From Bacillota bacterium (GTDB lineage: Bacteria > Bacillota > Limnochordia > Limnochordales > ZCTH02-B6), in NCBI GenBank assembly GCA_017577945.1, contig PKQS01000010.1:186001-250000 (forward strand): a DNA stretch of 64,000 nucleotides, in the 5' to 3' direction. The notes below the pieces were generated by a model. It searched no databases and was not told the DNA's origin. It saw only the letters and a program-made list of their open reading frames with translations. This document shows, one piece after another, positions 29,331 through 38,266 of this stretch; positions within the stretch are counted from its first letter, which is position 1; every line of letters begins with the position of its first letter. Position numbers and translations under genes: made by a program.

Positions 29331-29336
29331 ATTATA
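29331..29336 (-). promoter_or_regulatory. -10 box for ychF
   Basis: A perfect TATAAT on the minus strand lies 68 bases upstream of the ychF start, just downstream of the preceding gene. The -35 region is poor. Confidence 0.4.
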
Positions 29337-29344
29337 TACGCCTT

Positions 29345-30127
29345 TCACCGCCGCCGACCTGCGCCGTAGTAAGCGAAGCCGATTCCGACCCGCACGTCGC
29401 TGCCGACCGCCTGCAACACCGCCTCCACCCCCGCCTGCCGGACCGACGGCCCCCCGAACAGGTGCACCACGCCCAGCGCCAGCTGGACCTGAGGAGGCGC
29501 CGGCGCCGAAAGGGAAAGCCGGTGGGTCAACGCTACCCGCCAAGCCCATTCCTCGTTGACGACCAGAACCGCACCGGCGGACCCGGCAAAGCGCAGCGCG
29601 TCGTCTCGCGCCGCTTCAAGCCCAAGATCGGCCGACAACACCAGTGGGTCGGACACGAGCGAGGAAGTCGCGTGGACGGACACCCCGGCGCTCCCCGCTT
29701 CAAGCCGCAGCTCGCGGCCCGCGCCTGGAGACGCCCACCGCCATACGCCGCCAACATCCAGGCTCCCTGCGGCGCTTTCCCATTGCCAGAGGGCAGGCTG
29801 CGCCGAGGACGCGACACCGCGGGCTATTCCGCCGCCCGCCGCCGAGAGTGAAACCCCGAACGACTCGCTGACGTAGTACGTGACGCCCCCGGCAGCAGCG
29901 ATCCCATACTCGGCCACGGCGACGGCCGGAGCGGGCGCATGCCCTTCCCGCGCCAACGCCACGAACCCCGCGGGCAAGATCGACACGCCGAGGAAAAGTT
30001 CGTATCCGCCGGCCGGCGGCGCCGCCAGCTCAATAAGGGCCGCCGGCGCGGCGGCCGTGGCGGCCGGGACGAGGAGCAGCTCCAGCAGCGCCGAGACGAT
30101 GGGTAAAACGGCCGTCCATGCCCTCAC
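29345..30127 (-). CDS. Exported beta-rich protein, possible barrel
   Basis: The 260-residue product starts with a signal peptide (hydrophobic AVLPIVSALLELLLVP, cleavage near ATAAA). The rest alternates polar and hydrophobic residues with many Gly, Ala and Val, for example VRVGIGFAYYG near the end. This pattern fits antiparallel beta strands of a surface or barrel protein. It does not end in the aromatic residue typical of outer-membrane barrels (it ends GAGRRR). The GTG overlaps the stop of the upstream C39-like peptidase gene (GTGA), so the two are coupled. Its function is unknown. Confidence 0.75.
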   Translation of the reverse strand: MRAWTAVLPIVSALLELLLVPAATAAAPAALIELAAPPAGGYELFLGVSILPAGFVALAREGHAPAPAVAVAEYGIAAAGGVTYYVSESFGVSLSAAGGGIARGVASSAQPALWQWESAAGSLDVGGVWRWASPGAGRELRLEAGSAGVSVHATSSLVSDPLVLSADLGLEAARDDALRFAGSAGAVLVVNEEWAWRVALTHRLSLSAPAPPQVQLALGVVHLFGGPSVRQAGVEAVLQAVGSDVRVGIGFAYYGAGRRR

Positions 30128-30795
30128 GGCCGCGCCACCCACCGAGACAGCGCCGCCAGGCGCGCCGCGTGCGCTTCCAGCGCGCGGACAGCCTCCCGCT
30201 GCGCTTCCGTGACTCTCGCGTGCAGGGCGCCTGAGGGCAAGGGCACGAGGACGACGCCGGAAAAACCCTTTTTTGCGGAGAAGTCGGCCCAACGCTCGAC
30301 CCTCCGGCCCCACGACGGATCCGCCAGCAGCATGAACTCGCCGGCCATGCCCACCGCCACCGCGTAGTGTGGCTCGGGCGCCGTCAGGTGCACGATGACC
30401 GGAAGCCCGCCCCGCCGGAAATAGTCGGCTAGGGCTTCGACGGTGACCCGGTAGCCGAGGGCGGGCACGCCGAACCGCTCCAGCGTCCGCACCAGCGCCA
30501 GTGCGGAGATCCCGTTCCCGACGTCCAGTCCCAGTTCGGCCGTGATGGCCAGCGCCTCCGCCAGCGCGTCGCCTTCCGTCACGTCGAGCCCGAAATAGTA
30601 CCGCAGCAGCGTAGCCACCGCGGCCGGGCCGCACGTAAACCAGTCGGACTGCCGAACGACGCCCTCGTAGCGGACGTCCAGCAGCGTACGCGGGGCTGCG
30701 GCTTCCGCCACGATCGAACCGCACGCCCAGACTGTCACGCCGCCTGTTCCCACCGCCAAGAGCAGCGCAAGAAAACGACAAGGCCGCTCGCGCAC
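30124..30795 (-). CDS. Exported C39-like cysteine peptidase
   Basis: A signal peptide (RERPCR then FLALLLAVGTGGVTVWA, cleavage near AEA) is followed by a papain-like C39 domain: C55 in DWFTCGPAAVATLL, H143 in PHYAVAVG and D159 in LLADPSWG form the expected triad. Relatives process leader peptides in bacteriocin exporters. Stand-alone exported forms, such as FapD of the functional-amyloid system, lie next to a barrel protein. The GTG at 30795 has GAGGAGG 8 bases upstream; an earlier GTG at 30834 lies before the ribosome site. No ABC transporter domain is attached. The substrate is not evident in the window. Confidence 0.86.
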   Translation of the reverse strand: MRERPCRFLALLLAVGTGGVTVWACGSIVAEAAAPRTLLDVRYEGVVRQSDWFTCGPAAVATLLRYYFGLDVTEGDALAEALAITAELGLDVGNGISALALVRTLERFGVPALGYRVTVEALADYFRRGGLPVIVHLTAPEPHYAVAVGMAGEFMLLADPSWGRRVERWADFSAKKGFSGVVLVPLPSGALHARVTEAQREAVRALEAHAARLAALSRWVARP

Positions 30796-30814
30796 CGCGC
30801 TCTCCTCCTCGCAC

Positions 30815-30842
30815 GTTTCGCCCGTCAACTCCACGGCGAAAC
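30815..30842. repeat. 8-bp inverted repeat in the C39 peptidase leader
   Basis: GTTTCGCC (30815-30822) and GGCGAAAC (30835-30842) are perfect inverted arms separated by 12 bases. They sit between the -10 box and the ribosome site of the C39-like gene, so the repeat could be an operator or an mRNA hairpin. Confidence 0.6.
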
Positions 30843-30843
30843 C

Positions 30844-30849
30844 GTTATA
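30844..30849 (-). promoter_or_regulatory. Extended -10 promoter of the C39 peptidase pair
   Basis: TGCTATAAC on the minus strand gives TGn plus TATAAC, 49 bases upstream of the chosen GTG start. No clear -35 is seen. Confidence 0.5.
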
Positions 30850-30924
30850 GCAGGAGAAGCGCCGCGCGAGCGACCCACATTTCGCGGTATTTTCCCGCCC
30901 GAGCCCGATCCGCTGGGACCGGAG

Positions 30925-31770
30925 CTACGCCGTCGGCGAGGACTTGTACCGCTCCGCGCGGTACTTGGGCGACGTTTCCTCCCGCACCCACCGGAAGAAC
31001 GCCCGGGCCATGAAATACACCATGACCGTCATGCCGCCCAGCTCCATGACGGCGCCGGCCAGCTGCTGGTCCGACAACCCGCCGATGCCCCAAACGTCCG
31101 GCGCCGCCGCGTAAAACTCGTAGAACTGCGCGTCGGCGAAGATGATGGGCGCAAACAGCGGCACCTGCACCATCAGCAGGCCGAAAATGTACAGCGCTTG
31201 GGCGCCGTACGGCAGCGGCGGCAGCTCCGGCGATCGGCTGACGATGGGCCACCACATCATGAGCGCCGTCAGCACGAACACCACGTGCTGTACGATATGG
31301 AACCAGTGGTGGAGCAGCACCGCTTGGTAGAACAAGGGCAAATGCCAAGCCGCATTGATGGCGTTGAACGTAATGAGCGCCACCACCGGGCGCGTCAGGA
31401 ACGTCAACGTCTTGCGTATCCACGGGTAGCGGAGGAAATACCGGATGAGCCAGGCGGGGATGCCCTGGATAAACAGCGGCGCCATGACCATCGTCAGCAG
31501 CACGTGCTGCGTCATGTGGACGCTGAACAAATACTTCTCCGCCACGTGGTGTAGCGGCGTGCCTTCCGACACGAGCAGCACGAACATCGCCGCGAGAAAA
31601 TACAGCGTATCCCGCCGCTCCGCCCGCGGCGCCAGCTGATGACGCTCCCGGAACGGGCCCACCAGGTAGAAGTAGATCGTGCAAAACGCCAGGATGACCG
31701 CCCACACTTCCGGATACCAGAAGCGAATCGTGTGGCTGGTCATCGAATGCGCGAGAACTCCCCACGGCAT
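30925..31770 (-). CDS. ctaG: Cytochrome c oxidase assembly factor CtaG
   Basis: This seven-helix membrane protein of the caa3_CtaG family supports assembly of the oxidase copper centre. Conserved elements are LFSVHMTQHVLLTMVMAP, NAAWHLP and a third histidine-rich helix (LHHWFHIVQH), which likely hold copper ligands. The length is 281. It is the last gene of the cta cluster, with a strong hairpin between it and ctaF. Confidence 0.93.
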   Translation of the reverse strand: MPWGVLAHSMTSHTIRFWYPEVWAVILAFCTIYFYLVGPFRERHQLAPRAERRDTLYFLAAMFVLLVSEGTPLHHVAEKYLFSVHMTQHVLLTMVMAPLFIQGIPAWLIRYFLRYPWIRKTLTFLTRPVVALITFNAINAAWHLPLFYQAVLLHHWFHIVQHVVFVLTALMMWWPIVSRSPELPPLPYGAQALYIFGLLMVQVPLFAPIIFADAQFYEFYAAAPDVWGIGGLSDQQLAGAVMELGGMTVMVYFMARAFFRWVREETSPKYRAERYKSSPTA

Positions 31771-31837
31771 TCTCGATCCATCCCTCGCACAGCCAAGGGG
31801 CTGCGCCGAATCTGCGTTCTAACCGACGAAACGGAAA

Positions 31838-31865
31838 GCGCCGGGAGACCCGGCTCTCCCGGCGC
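31838..31865 (-). terminator. Hairpin between ctaF and ctaG
   Basis: A perfect 11-bp stem, GCGCCGGGAGA with TCTCCCGGCGC, around a 6-base loop is followed on the minus strand by TTTCCGTTT. It probably reduces read-through into ctaG without full termination. Confidence 0.65.
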
Positions 31866-31907
31866 AGAAGCTCTTCTCCCCACACGGCCGGAAAGGCCGA
31901 GTCTCCG

Positions 31908-32204
31908 TCACCGGCCGGCGAACATAATCACCAAAGCCGCCGTAATCAACACGGCCAGCGCCAGGCCGGCGGCGAAAAAGCCGCTGTAAATACGGCTGTC
32001 GTACTTGAGGTGCATGAAGAACTGCACTACGAGAATGAACTTCCACGCCGACAGCGCCACCAGAATCGGCACCAGCAGCGACTGCAGCGCGCTGATGTAG
32101 AGAACGGCCACTTCCAGCACGGTCAAGATGAACAGCAGGACCCCGACGCGCAAATAGTCGCGCGTCGTAGCGTGGGCGTGCTGCGTTGCCCGGCTGTGTT
32201 CCAT
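31908..32204 (-). CDS. ctaF: Cytochrome c oxidase subunit IV
   Basis: This 98-residue membrane subunit has three hydrophobic helices and the family block FMHLKYDSR. It is the small accessory subunit of caa3-type oxidases. GGGGG lies upstream of the ATG. A longer frame from 32288 reads into the ctaE 3' end and is rejected. Confidence 0.93.
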   Translation of the reverse strand: MEHSRATQHAHATTRDYLRVGVLLFILTVLEVAVLYISALQSLLVPILVALSAWKFILVVQFFMHLKYDSRIYSGFFAAGLALAVLITAALVIMFAGR

Positions 32205-32236
32205 CTGCGTTTCCCCCTTGCCCGCCAGCACTCGCG

Positions 32237-32857
32237 TTACACGCCGACCTCGGTCAGCAGGAACACGAGCGTGAAGATGACGATCCACACGATGTCCACA
32301 AAGTGCCAGTACAAACCGGCCACTTCAACGTTTTCGGCGTGCTTCGGCTTCAACGTCCCGCGGAATGCGGTCAGCGACAACAGCGCCAGCCAGATCATGC
32401 CGAAGATGACGTGGGCCTTGTGGAAGCCCGTCAAGATGAAGAAGATGCTTCCGAAAATGTTGGTGCGCCACGTCAGTCCCAGCTCGGTGATAATGTGGTA
32501 CCACTCGTAGAACTGCACGGCGAGGAACGTCGCGCCGCCGAGAATGGTCAGCAGCATAAACTTCCCCGCGTTCCGCATTTCGCCGCGGTTGGCCGCCGAC
32601 ACCGCCAGCGCCATCGTCAAGCTGCTCATCAGCAGCATGAACGTGCTGAAGGTGACCATCGGGATGTTCACGACGTCCTGCGGATGCGGGCCGACCACGC
32701 TGCGGTACCGGAACACCATGTACGTCGTGATCAGCGATGCGAAGAACATCGACTCGGACGCAATGAACAACCAGATGGCGAATTTATGATTCGGCACGCC
32801 CAAGCTGGGCGGAGTATGGGTCACTTCCCGCTCTTCGACCGCGGCAGCCCGACTCAT
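32237..32857 (-). CDS. ctaE: Cytochrome c oxidase subunit III
   Basis: This 206-residue subunit has five hydrophobic helices, with FASLITTYMVFRY near the start, FYEWYHII in the middle, GFHKAHVIFG, and the terminal GLYWHFVDIVWIVIF signature of COX3. The ATG overlaps the ctaD stop (ATGA). Confidence 0.96.
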   Translation of the reverse strand: MSRAAAVEEREVTHTPPSLGVPNHKFAIWLFIASESMFFASLITTYMVFRYRSVVGPHPQDVVNIPMVTFSTFMLLMSSLTMALAVSAANRGEMRNAGKFMLLTILGGATFLAVQFYEWYHIITELGLTWRTNIFGSIFFILTGFHKAHVIFGMIWLALLSLTAFRGTLKPKHAENVEVAGLYWHFVDIVWIVIFTLVFLLTEVGV

Positions 32858-34746
32858 GCTTTCGCGCCTCCCGGACGAACGATCTTCACGTTGTCGCCTT
32901 CAAAGGCCCAACCCACCATGCAGAGCAGCGTGAACGCGATGCCGATCCAGAACACCGTCATGCTGTAGATCAAGCCGTAACCGGCCGCCAGCAGGCCCAG
33001 CGACATCAGGAACGGCATGTACGAGTTGCCCGGCATGACGATCTCGTCCTCTTCGTGGACGAGTTCCGCCGCAGCCGCCGTCTCGGCCTCCGTAGCCGGA
33101 GCCAGCGGCTCAAGCTGCGGATACTTTTGATAGAAGAAGTGGTCGCGCGCCGTTACAACCGGAATCTTGGCGAAGTTGTACGACGGAACGGGCGAAGGCA
33201 ACGTCCACTCCAGCGTCCGGCCGTCCCACGGGTCCGCCGGCGCGTCCTTCGGCTTGCGCATGGTGGAGAAGATGTTGTACAGCGCCGCCAGCACCGCGAC
33301 CGCCATCGTGAAGGCGCCGATGGTCGAGACCAGGTTCAAGCCGGTCCAGCCCATCTCGGCCGAGTAAGTGTAGATACGGCGCGGCATGCCGAAGACGCCC
33401 AGGATGTGCATCGGGAAGAAGGTCAAGTTGAAGCCGATGAACAGCAGCCAGAAGGTGATCTTGCCCAGCCGCTCGTCAAGCATGCGACCGAACATCTTCG
33501 GCCACCAGTAGTGCATGGCGCCGAAGAGCGAGAACAGCGCGCCGCCAATCATCACGTAGTGGAAGTGGCCGACGACGAAGTACGTGCCGTGAATCTGCAT
33601 GTTGGACGGAGCCGCCGCCAGCATCACGCCCGTCAGGCCGCCGATCAGGAACAGCGCCAGGAAGCCCAGGGCGTACATCATCGCGGCCGTCATGCGCAGG
33701 CGGCCCTTCCACAGCGTGCCGAGCCAGTTGAACATCTTGATGCCCGTCGGCACGGCGATGATCATGGTCGCCAGCGCGAAGATGGTGTTGACCACGGGGC
33801 CGAAACCGAGCGTGAACAGGTGGTGCGACCAGACGCCGAAGCCCACGAAACCGATGAGCATGGTGGAGAACACCATGATCGGATAGCCGAACAAAGGCTT
33901 GCGGGCGAACGTCGGGATAATCTCCGACACGATGCCCATCGCGGGCAAGACAATAATGTAAACCTCCGGGTGGCCGAACACCCAGAACAGGTGGTGGTAG
34001 AGCGTAATGTCGGAACCCGCCATCACGTTGAACAGCAGTGTGCCGAAACGCCGGTCAAAGAGTGTCAGCAGCAGCGCCACCGTGATGACGGGGAACGAAA
34101 ACACGATTAGGAACATCGTGACGAGCGTGGCCCATGCGAACATCGGCATGCGCATCAGGCTCATGCCGGGAGCCCGCATGTTCAAGATCGTCACGATGAA
34201 GTTGAAGCCCGACACCAGCGTGCCGATACCCGTCAGCAGCAAGCCGATGACCCAGAAGTCGACCCCGAAGCCCGGGTTGTACTCGGCCAGGCTGTATGTC
34301 GGATAGCCGTACCAGCCCGCGTCCGATGCCCCGCCCAGCAGCCAGCTGGAGTTGAGGAAGATGCCGCCGGTCAGGAACATCCAGTAGCTGAATGCGTTCA
34401 GCTTGGGAAATGCCACGTCCCGCGCGCCGATGAGAAGCGGGATGCAGTAGTTGAAGAACGCCGCCGTCATCGGCATGATCGCGAGGAAGATCATGGTCGT
34501 GGCGTGCATCGTGAACAGCTGGTTGAACAGATCGGGCCCCACGACGTTCCGATCCGGCCCCGCCAGCTGCAAGCGCATCAACAGCGCCTCGACGCCGCCG
34601 ATCAGGAAGAACGCCAGCGACGTCCAGAAGTACATGATGCCGATGCGCTTATGGTCGACGGTGGTAACCCAGCTCCAGAAGCCGGTTTCAGCCTTCGGCT
34701 TGGGCAACGCCTGCCAGAAGGACTTGGACATCGTAGTCGTCGCCAT
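32854..34746 (-). CDS. ctaD: Cytochrome c oxidase subunit I
   Basis: This is the catalytic heme-copper subunit that reduces oxygen to water and pumps protons. The binuclear-centre histidines appear in FGHPEVYIIVLPAMG (with the cross-linked His-Tyr pair) and SHHLFTLG; the heme ligands lie in FTMHATTMIF and VGHFHYVM. The pattern is an A-family oxidase. It has 630 residues, and the C-terminal 100 include two extra helices as in Bacillus CtaD. The ATG has AAAGGGAG upstream. Confidence 0.97.
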   Translation of the reverse strand: MATTTMSKSFWQALPKPKAETGFWSWVTTVDHKRIGIMYFWTSLAFFLIGGVEALLMRLQLAGPDRNVVGPDLFNQLFTMHATTMIFLAIMPMTAAFFNYCIPLLIGARDVAFPKLNAFSYWMFLTGGIFLNSSWLLGGASDAGWYGYPTYSLAEYNPGFGVDFWVIGLLLTGIGTLVSGFNFIVTILNMRAPGMSLMRMPMFAWATLVTMFLIVFSFPVITVALLLTLFDRRFGTLLFNVMAGSDITLYHHLFWVFGHPEVYIIVLPAMGIVSEIIPTFARKPLFGYPIMVFSTMLIGFVGFGVWSHHLFTLGFGPVVNTIFALATMIIAVPTGIKMFNWLGTLWKGRLRMTAAMMYALGFLALFLIGGLTGVMLAAAPSNMQIHGTYFVVGHFHYVMIGGALFSLFGAMHYWWPKMFGRMLDERLGKITFWLLFIGFNLTFFPMHILGVFGMPRRIYTYSAEMGWTGLNLVSTIGAFTMAVAVLAALYNIFSTMRKPKDAPADPWDGRTLEWTLPSPVPSYNFAKIPVVTARDHFFYQKYPQLEPLAPATEAETAAAAELVHEEDEIVMPGNSYMPFLMSLGLLAAGYGLIYSMTVFWIGIAFTLLCMVGWAFEGDNVKIVRPGGAKA

Positions 34747-34815
34747 CGCTCTTACTCCCTTTCCCCTCGTTTCCTAAGAAGGCCCTGTGCCGCAGCGCCG
34801 GCCGGGGTGGCGTTC

Positions 34816-35889
34816 CTACTTCAGGCTGAGGAGAAACGTCACCACGTCCGCCAACTCGCTGTCGGACAGCGCAACGCGCGGCATGCCGGAACCCGGCTTG
34901 ACGCCCTGCGGATCCGAGATCCAGCGCGCCAGGTTTTCGGGCGTGTTCTCCATCATGCCCGCCCCGATGGTGTGGCGCACGCCGAAGTCCGTCAGGTTCG
35001 GGCCAACCTTGCCCGCAGCCCGCGTGCCTTCGATGGTGTGGCACGCGAAGCAAGCGCGCGTCTCGAAGATCTGCCGGCCCCGTTCTGCGGCCGCCAGCTG
35101 CTCCGGCGTGTCCGCCACGATGCCCCGGCCGTAGTTGGCCACCCACTGCTCAAACTCTTCAGGCGGCAGAGCGACGACGCGCAGGCGCATGTTGGCGTGG
35201 TGCGTACCGCACATCTCCGCGCACTGGCCGTAGTACACGCCCGGCTCGTCCGCCTGGAACCAGGTGACGTTCACCCGGCCAGGCACCAGATCGATCTTGC
35301 CCGCCAAGCGCGGCACCCAGAACTTGTGGATGACGTCCGCCGTCTCGACGTAGAGCTTGACGGGCCGCCCCACCGGGATGCGCAGCTCGTTGCCGGTCAC
35401 GATGCCGAGCTGCGGGTACTCAAACTCCCACCACCACTGGTGGCCGACGACCCGTACCTCCAGGACGTCCCCTTCAGGCTCGGCGGCCAAGGCGAAGTTT
35501 AGGTTCACCGTCGGGATGGCCATGATGAGCAGAAGGAGGAAAGGAATGATCGTGAGGACGATTTCGATGCGGGGATCGCCCTCGAACTGAGGAGGCAGGT
35601 CCTGCTCCTTGCCGGCCGCCACCTCGGCAGCCGCCCGGCCCACCCCCACGCCAGCGACGCCCTTGTCGCGGAACTTCACGATGGCGTAAATCAGAAGACC
35701 CGACACGACGACGAAGACGAAGAGCATGATGTACGTCGTGAGCATGAACAGCTCCAGCTGCATCTTAGCCACCGGACCGGCCGGATACAGCCAATTCTGC
35801 GGCCCCGCCAGTGCCGTTCGCGGCGCCGCAACCAGCAGCCCGCTCAGGACCAGCAGCCCGAGCACGACAAGACTGCGATGGTGTGCCAT
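34816..35889 (-). CDS. ctaC: Cytochrome c oxidase subunit II with fused cytochrome c
   Basis: This subunit accepts electrons through the CuA centre. It has a signal peptide, two membrane helices, then a cupredoxin domain with GHQWWWEFEYP, a histidine in DVIHKFWVP, and CAEMCGTHHANM. A C-terminal cytochrome c domain follows: heme site CFACH and methionine ligand in GSGMP. The fusion defines a caa3-type enzyme. The length is 357 from the ATG at 35889, which has GGGGAG 7 bases upstream. It is the first gene of the cta operon. Confidence 0.97.
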   Translation of the reverse strand: MAHHRSLVVLGLLVLSGLLVAAPRTALAGPQNWLYPAGPVAKMQLELFMLTTYIMLFVFVVVSGLLIYAIVKFRDKGVAGVGVGRAAAEVAAGKEQDLPPQFEGDPRIEIVLTIIPFLLLLIMAIPTVNLNFALAAEPEGDVLEVRVVGHQWWWEFEYPQLGIVTGNELRIPVGRPVKLYVETADVIHKFWVPRLAGKIDLVPGRVNVTWFQADEPGVYYGQCAEMCGTHHANMRLRVVALPPEEFEQWVANYGRGIVADTPEQLAAAERGRQIFETRACFACHTIEGTRAAGKVGPNLTDFGVRHTIGAGMMENTPENLARWISDPQGVKPGSGMPRVALSDSELADVVTFLLSLK

Positions 35890-35923
35890 TCTTCGACTCC
35901 CCACTTACTCGCCGTGATGTGAT

Positions 35924-35949
35924 GTTTGTCCCGCCCCCATGGGACAAAC
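35924..35949. repeat. Perfect 9-bp inverted repeat upstream of ctaC
   Basis: GTTTGTCCC (35924-35932) and GGGACAAAC (35941-35949) are perfect inverted arms with an 8-base GC-rich spacer, centred about 47 bases upstream of the ctaC start. It is a candidate operator or leader hairpin for the oxidase operon. It does not match the Rex consensus. Confidence 0.65.
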
Positions 35950-36059
35950 TGCCTATTTACTTCGTCAACGAAACTAAATGTCCTGCCACCAATACGGTCT
36001 CAGAAACCGCGGCAGCCCCGCCGCGCAAGCACCCCCGCGCCACACCGCTGAGGTTGCGC

Positions 36060-36911
36060 CTACTCGTACCGGTAAATTCCCCGGCCGGCTTTGCGCCCCA
36101 CGTAGCCCGCGTACACCAGATTGCGGTGCGTAGGAGTCGTCAGGAATCGCTCCCCCAAGCGTTCCCGCAGGCTGTCGGCAATGGCCAGCGCGACGTCCAG
36201 GCCAGACCAGTCCGCCGTCTCAAACGGGCCCATCGCGTGGCCCAAGCCGAGGCGGCACGCCTTGTCGATGTCTTCCGGCGACGCCACGTTCTCCTCCAGC
36301 AGCCGCATGGCCTCCACCCACAGCAGCGCAATGAGCCGCGTCGTGATGAAGCCGGGGCTGTCTTTGCACGTGACGGTCTCTTTCCCCATCCGCGCCGCCG
36401 TCTCTTGGACCAGCCGGTGCGTTTCGTCCGACGTGCGCTCGCCGCGCGCGATCTCGACCAGTTTCATGAGCACCGGCGGGTTGAAAAAGTGCATCCCGCA
36501 CACCCGGTCCGGCCGGTTCGTCGCCGCCGCCAGCTGGGTGATGCTGAACTGCGAGGTATTGCTGACGATGACGGCGTGTTCGGGCGCCAACTTATCCACT
36601 TCGGCAAAGACGGACAATTTGAGGTCGAGGTGTTCCGGCACCGCTTCGATGACGAAGTCGGCCGCGGAGACGGCCTCGGCCAGATCGACCGTGGTGTGAA
36701 TCCGTTCCTTGGCTTGACGCGCCTCCTCTTCCCCGAGGCGCCCCTTCTCCACCAGCCGCTCGAGGCTCCACCCGATCTGCTCGACGGCCCGGTTCAGCGC
36801 TTCGTTGGACACGTCGAGCAGGGCCACCCGAAAGCCGGCCATGGCCGCCACTTGCGCGATGCCGTGCCCCATCGTGCCGGCGCCGAGCACCGCAATCCGC
36901 TCGACGGTCAC
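36060..36911 (-). CDS. 3-hydroxyacyl-CoA dehydrogenase (3-hydroxybutyryl-CoA type)
   Basis: This NAD(P)-dependent enzyme oxidises 3-hydroxyacyl-CoA or reduces acetoacetyl-CoA. The nucleotide fold starts VLGAGTMGHGIA; IEAVPEHLDLK, SNTSQFSIT and the catalytic histidine in HFFNPP (about 140) follow, then KDSPGFITTR. The length, 283, matches Hbd. The GTG at 36911 has GGAGGT 7 bases upstream; a GTG at 36920 would be too close. No thiolase or crotonase gene is intact nearby, so the pathway direction is open. Confidence 0.92.
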   Translation of the reverse strand: MTVERIAVLGAGTMGHGIAQVAAMAGFRVALLDVSNEALNRAVEQIGWSLERLVEKGRLGEEEARQAKERIHTTVDLAEAVSAADFVIEAVPEHLDLKLSVFAEVDKLAPEHAVIVSNTSQFSITQLAAATNRPDRVCGMHFFNPPVLMKLVEIARGERTSDETHRLVQETAARMGKETVTCKDSPGFITTRLIALLWVEAMRLLEENVASPEDIDKACRLGLGHAMGPFETADWSGLDVALAIADSLRERLGERFLTTPTHRNLVYAGYVGRKAGRGIYRYE

Positions 36912-36953
36912 TCCGCCCACCTCCCCTCCGGTTCCGCTAGCCGCTTACTCCAT

Positions 36954-38231
36954 CTATACGCGCTCGGCGTCGGTTTCCGCCGTCTTGCCGTAGCGGGCAG
37001 CCACGTAGTCGTCCAAGATCGCGATGAACTGCTCCACCAAATCGTCGCCGCGCAGCGTCGTCAGCAGGCGACCGTCCGCGTACACCGGCGCCTTGGGCTC
37101 CTCGAACGTGCCCGGCAGCGAGATGCCGATGTCGGCATGCTTGCTCTCGCCCGGCCCGTTGACGACGCACCCCATGACGGCCACTTTCAAATTTTCCACG
37201 CCGGGAAATTGTTTTCTCCAAGCAGACATTTTATTATTGATATGTCTTTGAATTTCCTCCGCCATCTGCTGGAAAAACGTGCTGCTGGTCCGGCCGCAGC
37301 CCGGGCACGAAGTGACCTGCGGCGCAAACGCCCGCAGCTCCAGCGACTGCAAAATCTGCTTGCACACGTACACTTCCTCGGTACGGTCGCCGCCGGGCCG
37401 CGGCGTGAGGGAAACGCGAATCGTATCGCCGATGCCTTCGAGGAGCAGCACCGACAGCGCCGCCGTGCTGGCCACGATACCCTTCGTGCCCATGCCCGCC
37501 TCGGTCAGGCCCAAGTGCAGCGGGTAGTCGCATTCCTCGGCCAGCCGGCGGTACACGCGAATGAGGTCCCGCACGCCCGACACTTTCGCGCTCAGCACGA
37601 TCTTATCCGGCGAAAGCCCGCACTTCACGGCGTACGCGGCGGAACGGAGGGCGCTCTGGACCATGGCCTCCAGCATGACGGTCCTGGCGTCCTGAGGATG
37701 GTCGGACTTGGCGTTGGCGTCCATCATTTCAGTCAGCAGCTGCTGGTCCAGCGAACCCCAGTTGACGCCGATGCGAATGGGCTTGTCGTACTTGATGGCT
37801 TGTTCGATGATGATGCGGAAATTCTCGTCCCGGTGCTTGCCGCCCACGTTGCCGGGATTGATGCGGTATTTGTCCAGCGCGCGGGCGGTAGCGGGATACT
37901 TGGTCAGCAGCAAGTGGCCGTTGTAATGAAAGTCGCCGACGATGGGAACCGTGCAGCCCCGCTCGCGCAGCCGCTCAACGATGTGCGGGACCGCCTTGGC
38001 GGCTTCGTCGTTGTTGACCGTCACGCGGACGATCTCGCTGCCGGCTTCCGCCAGGTCGAGAATTTGCTGCACGGTGGCGTCGACGTCGGCCGTGTCCGTA
38101 TTCGTCATCGACTGAATTACGATGGGATTGTCGCCGCCGATCAGCACGCCGCCCACGTTTACGACGCGGCTGCGGCGCCGGCGGACCCCCTGTGCCGCGT
38201 CAACGACGCGGCTGCCGCTGGCATTGCCCAC
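36954..38231 (-). CDS. ispG: 4-hydroxy-3-methylbut-2-enyl diphosphate synthase
   Basis: This 4Fe-4S enzyme of the MEP isoprenoid pathway converts MEcPP to HMBPP. Signatures are [14 protein letters not shown] near the N-terminus, the cluster cysteines in CPGCGR (about 307) and GCVVNGPGE (about 353). The length is 425 from the GTG at 38231, which has GGGGGGA 7 bases upstream. A GTG at 38252 has no ribosome site and lies at the predicted transcription start. Confidence 0.95.
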   Translation of the reverse strand: MGNASGSRVVDAAQGVRRRRSRVVNVGGVLIGGDNPIVIQSMTNTDTADVDATVQQILDLAEAGSEIVRVTVNNDEAAKAVPHIVERLRERGCTVPIVGDFHYNGHLLLTKYPATARALDKYRINPGNVGGKHRDENFRIIIEQAIKYDKPIRIGVNWGSLDQQLLTEMMDANAKSDHPQDARTVMLEAMVQSALRSAAYAVKCGLSPDKIVLSAKVSGVRDLIRVYRRLAEECDYPLHLGLTEAGMGTKGIVASTAALSVLLLEGIGDTIRVSLTPRPGGDRTEEVYVCKQILQSLELRAFAPQVTSCPGCGRTSSTFFQQMAEEIQRHINNKMSAWRKQFPGVENLKVAVMGCVVNGPGESKHADIGISLPGTFEEPKAPVYADGRLLTTLRGDDLVEQFIAILDDYVAARYGKTAETDAERV

Positions 38232-38253
38232 GGAACGTCCCCCCGTGCCCACT

Positions 38254-38265
38254 ACGGTGCACCGT
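38254..38265. repeat. 12-bp perfect palindrome at the ispG start site
   Basis: ACGGTGCACCGT is a perfect palindrome two bases downstream of the -10 box of the ispG promoter, covering the predicted +1. The position suits a repressor operator. Confidence 0.55.
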
Positions 38266-38266
38266 G

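Noticed and set aside
36001..36025. CGCGGC/GCCGCG hairpin as a terminator after the acyl-CoA dehydrogenase gene
   Set aside because: The stem is short and no T run follows, so I do not call it.
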